Assembly: GCA_900541745.1 (NCBI GenBank)
Contig: UQLA01000008.1
Coordinates: forward strand, 1 to 64,000
Direction of reading: 5' to 3'
From: an uncultured Collinsella sp.
GTDB lineage: Bacteria > Actinomycetota > Coriobacteriia > Coriobacteriales > Coriobacteriaceae
Length of the DNA stretch: 64,000 nucleotides
The notes beneath the pieces were generated by a model. It did not search any database. It was not told where the DNA came from and saw only the letters and a program-made list of their open reading frames with translations. Made by a program: the position numbers and the translations under genes. Shown piece after piece: positions 60,109 through 64,000 of the stretch; position 1 is the first letter of the stretch, and every line of letters starts with the position of its first letter.

Positions 60109-61572
60109 CTACACCGGAAGCATGCCAGAGATTGCCGTTACGATCAGGCCAAAGACGACCATGAAAATGAAGAACTTCCAAATGGTCTTCCACCATTGGC
60201 CAAACGAAATCTTAGCCACGGCAAGGCCGGCGACCGTCATACCCGCCACGGGGCTGATGGTGTTGATGGTCTGGTTGGCAAACTGGAGCGCGGTGACGGC
60301 CGCCTCGGGATTGAGGCCCATGAGCTCGGTCAGGGGGCCCATAACGGGCATGGTGAGCGCCGCCAAGCCAGAACTCGAGGGAACCAGCAAAGAGAGCAGG
60401 CCAAGGACGACATACATAAACGTGGTGTAGACGGCGGCGGGTGCACCGGCGAGCGCGGTAGCGAGCGCCTGGAGGATGGTGTCGATAATCATGCCGCCCT
60501 CGGCGATGACCAGAATACCGCGAGCGATACCGATAACGACGGCAGCGTACGCAAAGTCGGCGAGACCCTTAACGAACTCCTCTGCGATCGTCTGCTGGTC
60601 AAGGCCGCCCAGGATACCGGCAAGCAAGCCCATGCCAAGGAACACGGCGGAAATCTGATTCATGTACCAGCCCTGGGTAACAAGACCCCAGACGATAATG
60701 CCCATACCGCAAGCAAAATCGATAAGCACGAGCTTCTGACGGATAGTGAACTCTTCCTCGATGGAGGCATCGGTCACGGAAAACTCAATACGCTTGAGCT
60801 TATCGTCCTCGTACACAATGGACGACTCGGGGTTTTTCTTGACGCGCATGGCGTAGCGCATGGCCCATGCGATACCGACGGCAGTGAAGATGACCCAAGA
60901 AACGGCGCGCAGCCACAGTTGCGGATTGCCCTCAATGCCAATGATGCCCTGGGCGATCAAAACATTAAACGGGTCGATGGTCGAAGCACAATATCCCAGG
61001 TTAGGACCAAGGAAGCAGATGATGAATGCCGTCATCGAGTCATAACCGATACCCATCATGATGGGAATGAAGATGGCATAGAACGGCAGGGCTTCCTCAG
61101 ACATACCAAACGTAGTGCCGCAAATGGACAGCAATGTCATCGTGATGGGAATGATGAGGATGTCCTTGTTCTTGAGCTTTTTAATCACACGGCTCATGCC
61201 GGCATTCAAAGCGTTGGTCTTGGTGATGATCGCGAACGATCCGCCAATCAATAAGACGAACGCAACGACGTCGGCAGCCTCTTGGATGCCCTTGGTGGGC
61301 GCTTGCAGGACCGCAAAGATATCCTGGCCCAGATTGATGGTCTCGCCGGTCTCGGAATCGGTGTAGTTCTTATCGACCTGTTCATAGGTTCCAGCAACGG
61401 CGACTTCACGCTCGCCCGCCGCTGTTGAAATCGTCTTGCGCTGATACTGACCAGAGGGAACGATCCAAGTCAGGACCGCAAAGACAACGATCAGCAAGAA
61501 CATGATCGTATAGACATGCGGTAATTTGAACTTAAAACGTCTGTTTGTCTTCTTCGCCTTCGTATCTGACAT
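60109..61572 (-). CDS. YfcC/DcuC-type membrane transporter
   Basis: A 487-residue polytopic carrier with about 12 helices. It has FKLPHVYTIMFLLIVVFAVLTWIVPSGQYQR at the N terminus and VPSSSGLAALTMPVMGPL and FANQTINTISPVAGMTVAGL near the C terminus, typical of the YfcC branch of the C4-dicarboxylate/basic amino acid (ArsB-NhaD/IT-like) group. Likely imports the glycated amino acid or lysine handled by the operon. ATG at 61572 follows GGAGG, which removes a 65-residue N-terminal extension. Confidence 0.82.
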   Translation of the reverse strand: MSDTKAKKTNRRFKFKLPHVYTIMFLLIVVFAVLTWIVPSGQYQRKTISTAAGEREVAVAGTYEQVDKNYTDSETGETINLGQDIFAVLQAPTKGIQEAADVVAFVLLIGGSFAIITKTNALNAGMSRVIKKLKNKDILIIPITMTLLSICGTTFGMSEEALPFYAIFIPIMMGIGYDSMTAFIICFLGPNLGYCASTIDPFNVLIAQGIIGIEGNPQLWLRAVSWVIFTAVGIAWAMRYAMRVKKNPESSIVYEDDKLKRIEFSVTDASIEEEFTIRQKLVLIDFACGMGIIVWGLVTQGWYMNQISAVFLGMGLLAGILGGLDQQTIAEEFVKGLADFAYAAVVIGIARGILVIAEGGMIIDTILQALATALAGAPAAVYTTFMYVVLGLLSLLVPSSSGLAALTMPVMGPLTELMGLNPEAAVTALQFANQTINTISPVAGMTVAGLAVAKISFGQWWKTIWKFFIFMVVFGLIVTAISGMLPV

Positions 61573-61614
61573 AGATACCTCCAAAGAACTCGAGACTGCA
61601 TCGCATCTCGCTTC

Positions 61615-61637
61615 AACGTTTGCACAATGCAAACGTT
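61615..61637 (-). promoter_or_regulatory. Operator upstream of the fructoselysine-type operon
   Basis: AACGTTTGC-ACAAT-GCAAACGTT is a perfect 9-bp inverted repeat with a 5-base spacer, located 43 bases before the transporter start. It is the best candidate binding site for the GntR-type regulator encoded just upstream. Confidence 0.55.
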
Positions 61638-61740
61638 CTATGACGTCCCATAGATTACCAGCAGCTTTTTCCTTCATCAAGATAATTTCAAACTGATTGC
61701 CGCAACGCGGTTGAACGGTTGCGTTTGCGCCGTGAACGGT

Positions 61741-61780
61741 ATGGAAACGCCCGGTGAGATGATCCACCGGGCGCTTCCAT
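61741..61780 (-). terminator. 16-bp hairpin after the GntR gene
   Basis: Bases 61741-61756 and 61765-61780 pair over 16 positions; the single mismatch on the plus strand is a G:U pair on the minus-strand RNA. It lies 11 bases past the GntR stop. No T tract follows, so partial termination or processing is likely. Confidence 0.6.
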
Positions 61781-61790
61781 TCGCAATGTC

Positions 61791-62534
61791 CTAGATGTCA
61801 AAAACGTAGCGAGACCCAACGATCCGCTGACGACCGATGATAAACGGCCGCCGCTGCTCATCGAAAAAGAAGGCTTCCATATAAAACAAGGGTTCGCCAA
61901 CGGGAACTGCCAACAGTCGAGCGACCTCGGGCGACGCGCACGCGATCTCGAGCGTGCACGGGTCGGTAAACGCGGGCGTGCGGCCCGTCCGGTTGCGCAC
62001 GAACTCAAAAATGGATTGGTTAGATAGAGGTGCCGTTGATAGATAGGCGTTGTCCTCGTAAACATATATGTTGTTCTCGAGCATGACAGGGACGCCATCG
62101 GCAGTGCGCACACGCTCAACGCAAATCAAGTCAGTTCCAACGGGAACACCAAAGAACTGTGCTTCGGTGGAATCCGCCGGCAGTATCTTTCTCGAAATGA
62201 CGCGCGCCCCCGCCTCCATTCCGTTAACGCGGCATGCGTCCGAAAAACTCTGGACGTCATCCTTCTGGCGAATCTTGCGCTTAAGCTTAGGGGCATTGAC
62301 GAACGTGCCTTTCCCCTGCCGCTTCGTTAGATAGCCCTGCTGGACGAGCTCCTCAATAGCGCGTCGCACGGTAACGCGGCCAACTTTATAGTTCTCAGCC
62401 AATTCGAATTCGTTGGGTATCCGCGCGCCCGCCTTGTAGGCACCGGAGCTGATTTCGTTTTTAATGATATCGATAACCTGTTGGTACAGCGGTATCGCTG
62501 CTTTACCGTCAGTTAGCCCTTCAGTCGGTGGCAT
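61791..62534 (-). CDS. GntR family regulator with UTRA domain (FrlR-like)
   Basis: A 247-residue regulator. Residues 15-80 form the winged helix (IPLYQQVIDIIKNEISSGAYKAGARIPNEFELAENYKVGRVTVRRAIEELVQQGYLTKRQGKGTFV, as a family position marker). The C-terminal UTRA domain (residues 95-245, GVPVGTDLICVERVRTADGVP) binds sugar-phosphate ligands. It likely represses the operon through the 61615-61637 palindrome and releases it on binding a phosphorylated Amadori product. Confidence 0.87.
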   Translation of the reverse strand: MPPTEGLTDGKAAIPLYQQVIDIIKNEISSGAYKAGARIPNEFELAENYKVGRVTVRRAIEELVQQGYLTKRQGKGTFVNAPKLKRKIRQKDDVQSFSDACRVNGMEAGARVISRKILPADSTEAQFFGVPVGTDLICVERVRTADGVPVMLENNIYVYEDNAYLSTAPLSNQSIFEFVRNRTGRTPAFTDPCTLEIACASPEVARLLAVPVGEPLFYMEAFFFDEQRRPFIIGRQRIVGSRYVFDI

Positions 62535-62560
62535 ATACCCTCTCCCAGCACAATTACGTC

Positions 62561-62600
62561 TAAAACGGGCTTAAGGGCATTCAACAAGCCCTTAAGCCCG
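62561..62600 (-). terminator. Terminator after the HAD phosphatase gene
   Basis: CGGGCTTAAGGGC (62566-62578) pairs perfectly with GCCCTTAAGCCCG (62588-62600), 13 bp. On the minus strand it is followed by TTTTAG. Confidence 0.8.
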
Positions 62601-62684
62601 CATTAGCATTAAGTATGCTTGCTGCCGCACCAAAATGTCGGGTATTTACTCATCAGACCCGAAAAACGCGCAACTACCGCGCTC

Positions 62685-63344
62685 CTAAGAAAGCGTGAGC
62701 AGCTCCGGCAGCTGGTCGATAATCTTGTCCGCGGCATCCTGGCTAAAGCCAAAGCGTTCCTCGCGCTTGGCAATGACTGTCAGACCGGCTCGCTTGCCGG
62801 CAGTGATGCCAGGCACCGAGTCCTCAACGCAGCAGCAGCGATTCGCGGGCAGCCCCAGCAGATCCAGCGCATGCAGGTAAATGTCGGGCTCGGGCTTGCT
62901 CTCCTTAAACTGCTCGCCGCTCACCACATACTCAAAGGCATCCGACAGCCCGCATGCGTTGAGCACTTCCTCGATGCTAACCATGGGAGACGAGCTGGCA
63001 AGCGCCACGCGAACGCCACGGCGCGGCAGCTCTCGAATCGTATCCACGGCGCCTGGGTTAATCAAAGCCTGATAGTCGCGCGGACGTTTATGCGCCCACT
63101 CGTCCCAACGGGCCAACGCTTCCTCGCCAGTGAAATGCCCCTTACCGGCGCGCTCAAACCAATCGACCAGCATATGCAGGAAGAACTGATGGGAGGTACC
63201 GACCTGCCCATTCAGCTCCTCTTGAGTCAGATTAAGCCCCAGCTCCTTGGCAAACGCGGCAGTCTCGCCCAAGTAGTAATACTCGGTATCGACAATGACG
63301 CCGTCCATGTCAAAGATAACGGCGTCGAACGGAAATGCGGACAC
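62685..63344 (-). CDS. HAD phosphatase, beta-phosphoglucomutase-like
   Basis: A 219-residue HAD-I enzyme. Motif I is VIFDMDGVIVDTE (nucleophile Asp near residue 10), motif II LASSSPM near residue 115, and the C-terminal motif CCCVEDSVPGITAGKRAG near 175. The alpha-helical cap between residues 20 and 85 fits beta-phosphoglucomutase or a sugar phosphatase. The GTG at 63344 follows GGGAGGG; an upstream ATG overlaps the previous gene's terminator and is rejected. Confidence 0.82.
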   Translation of the reverse strand: MSAFPFDAVIFDMDGVIVDTEYYYLGETAAFAKELGLNLTQEELNGQVGTSHQFFLHMLVDWFERAGKGHFTGEEALARWDEWAHKRPRDYQALINPGAVDTIRELPRRGVRVALASSSPMVSIEEVLNACGLSDAFEYVVSGEQFKESKPEPDIYLHALDLLGLPANRCCCVEDSVPGITAGKRAGLTVIAKREERFGFSQDAADKIIDQLPELLTLS

Positions 63345-63361
63345 GGCACCCTCCCTAACAA

Positions 63362-63387
63362 AAGGACGCCCGCGAGCAGGCGCCCGA
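63362..63387 (-). terminator. Terminator after the Cof-type HAD gene
   Basis: GGACGCCC and GGGCGCC form a stem around GCGAGCA (with one G:U on the minus strand), followed by TTTTG, 21 bases past the stop. Confidence 0.65.
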
Positions 63388-63408
63388 ATCATGCATTAAT
63401 CGGCGATT

Positions 63409-64000
63409 CTAGCCCAGCAGCTTATCCAGCGCCACCGCAATACCATCTTCGTTGTTATTGGCGGTCACCATCTGGGCCACAGCCTTAACCTCATCGACGG
63501 CGTTGCCCATGGCTACACCCGTGCCGGCCCACTCAATCATGGACTTGTCGTTCTGGCCGTCGCCAAACGATACGACCTCGCTGGCATCGATGCCGAGCTT
63601 GGGCAGAGCACCCTCAAGCGCGCGGGCCTTGTCGATACCGGGCGCCGTGTACTCAAAGTACCAGTCAGCCGTAAACATGCCCGAAAGCGTCTGGGTAAAG
63701 GGCGCATACATCTCCTCGTAATGCGCCTGCAGATAGGCAGGGTCGCCCGCGGTGAGTAGCTTGTCCACGGGATAAGCATCAGCGACCTCATGCAGGCTCT
63801 CCACCTCGCGAATCTTAAGATCACACGCGTCGCGCTCATACTTGACGATATTCTTCTGCGAGCCGTCAGGCAGCGTGATCATGCAATGGTACGAATCCTC
63901 GACGTGCAGATCGCGACCGAGCGAAATCATAGGGATCACGTCAAAATTACGCAGGTGATCAATCAGGCGATGCAGTTCGTCAGCCGGCATGGCCTGGTCA
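63409..64000 (-). CDS. Cof-type HAD phosphatase, N terminus outside the window
   Basis: The C-terminal 197 codons of a Cof/HAD-IIB phosphatase are present; the frame stays open to the right edge and the N-terminal nucleophile motif is beyond it. Visible are the C2-type cap region (DVIPMISLGRDLHVEDSYHCM to WYFEYTAPGIDKARALEGAL) and the C-terminal motif SFGDGQNDKSMIEWAGTGVAMGNA with GDGxND. Family members dephosphorylate sugar phosphates or flavin nucleotides. Confidence 0.85.
   Translation of the reverse strand, partial: DQAMPADELHRLIDHLRNFDVIPMISLGRDLHVEDSYHCMITLPDGSQKNIVKYERDACDLKIREVESLHEVADAYPVDKLLTAGDPAYLQAHYEEMYAPFTQTLSGMFTADWYFEYTAPGIDKARALEGALPKLGIDASEVVSFGDGQNDKSMIEWAGTGVAMGNAVDEVKAVAQMVTANNNEDGIAVALDKLLG

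Noticed and set aside
59764..61254. 496-codon open frame on the plus strand opposite the amidohydrolase and transporter
   Set aside because: Gln/His/Asp/Gly-rich translation typical of an antisense frame; it crosses two real genes.
1..64000. CRISPR array, prophage, integrase, rRNA or tRNA genes
   Set aside because: I looked for spaced direct repeats, cloverleaf-like sequence and phage genes and saw none; the repeats present are inverted and intergenic.

Overview
This 64 kb window is an ordinary chromosomal stretch of a high-GC, anaerobic, fermentative bacterium. Protein style, gene content (phosphotransacetylase with two acetate kinases, L-lactate dehydrogenase, an ECF transporter, an Asp racemase beside an ATP-grasp D-aspartate-ligase-like enzyme) and the lack of respiratory genes fit the Coriobacteriia, most likely Collinsella; this taxonomic call is inference. 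I see no rRNA, tRNA, CRISPR, prophage or transposase gene.

Layout. 0.5-7.3 kb: polyphosphate kinase, a TrmA/RumA-type methyltransferase, a zinc-ribbon membrane protein, then DJ-1/PfpI, Maf and a P1 peptidase. 7.7-9.9 kb: a glycosyltransferase and UDP-galactopyranose mutase. 10-14 kb: pta and two tandem ackA genes. 14.1-16.3 kb: an MFS permease and a LysR regulator of less GC-rich composition. 16.3-21.6 kb: HIT protein, xseB-xseA, YugP-type metallopeptidase, ribonuclease D, a diacylglycerol-kinase-like lipid kinase and a 30-residue membrane peptide. 21.9-23.7 kb: a secreted C69 dipeptidase with a C-terminal anchor. 23.9-27.4 kb: a leader peptide with three consecutive Trp codons and an attenuator, followed by an ECF transporter (S, fused A-A', T). 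27.5-29.6 kb: Asp/Glu racemase and ATP-grasp ligase. 29.8-36.8 kb: MOSC protein, secreted coiled-coil murein-hydrolase-like protein, Ser/Thr kinase with a small HTH-like partner, a lipoprotein, higBA and an M20 amidohydrolase. 36.9-41 kb: a lysine riboswitch, a lysA-dapA in-frame fusion, dapB and dapH. 41-54 kb: nucleoid-associated protein, a DUF2974-type hydrolase, ldh, an aminotransferase, nadE, two unknown low-complexity proteins, ettA and sdpRI. 53.9-55.5 kb: tcdA and tatD. 55.7-62.5 kb: a fructoselysine-type catabolic operon under a GntR/UTRA regulator. 62.7-64 kb: two HAD phosphatases, the last cut by the window edge.

How the genes fit together. Pta plus AckA gives acetate and ATP, and Ldh gives lactate. 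The lysine cluster makes meso-DAP and lysine by the acetyl branch (dapH); the M20 enzyme and the aminotransferase at 44.8 kb are candidates for the missing deacetylase and transaminase steps. Racemase plus ATP-grasp ligase would add D-Asp to a peptidoglycan bridge. The Trp-leader ECF set is predicted to import tryptophan.

The most unusual signals are outside the genes. Two families of structured intergenic elements, three copies each, sit just after stop codons and always in the sense direction of the upstream gene. In each family the paired arms differ completely in sequence but stay complementary (covariation), while small internal-loop boxes are conserved. They look like 3'-UTR RNA structures that I cannot match to a named class from memory.
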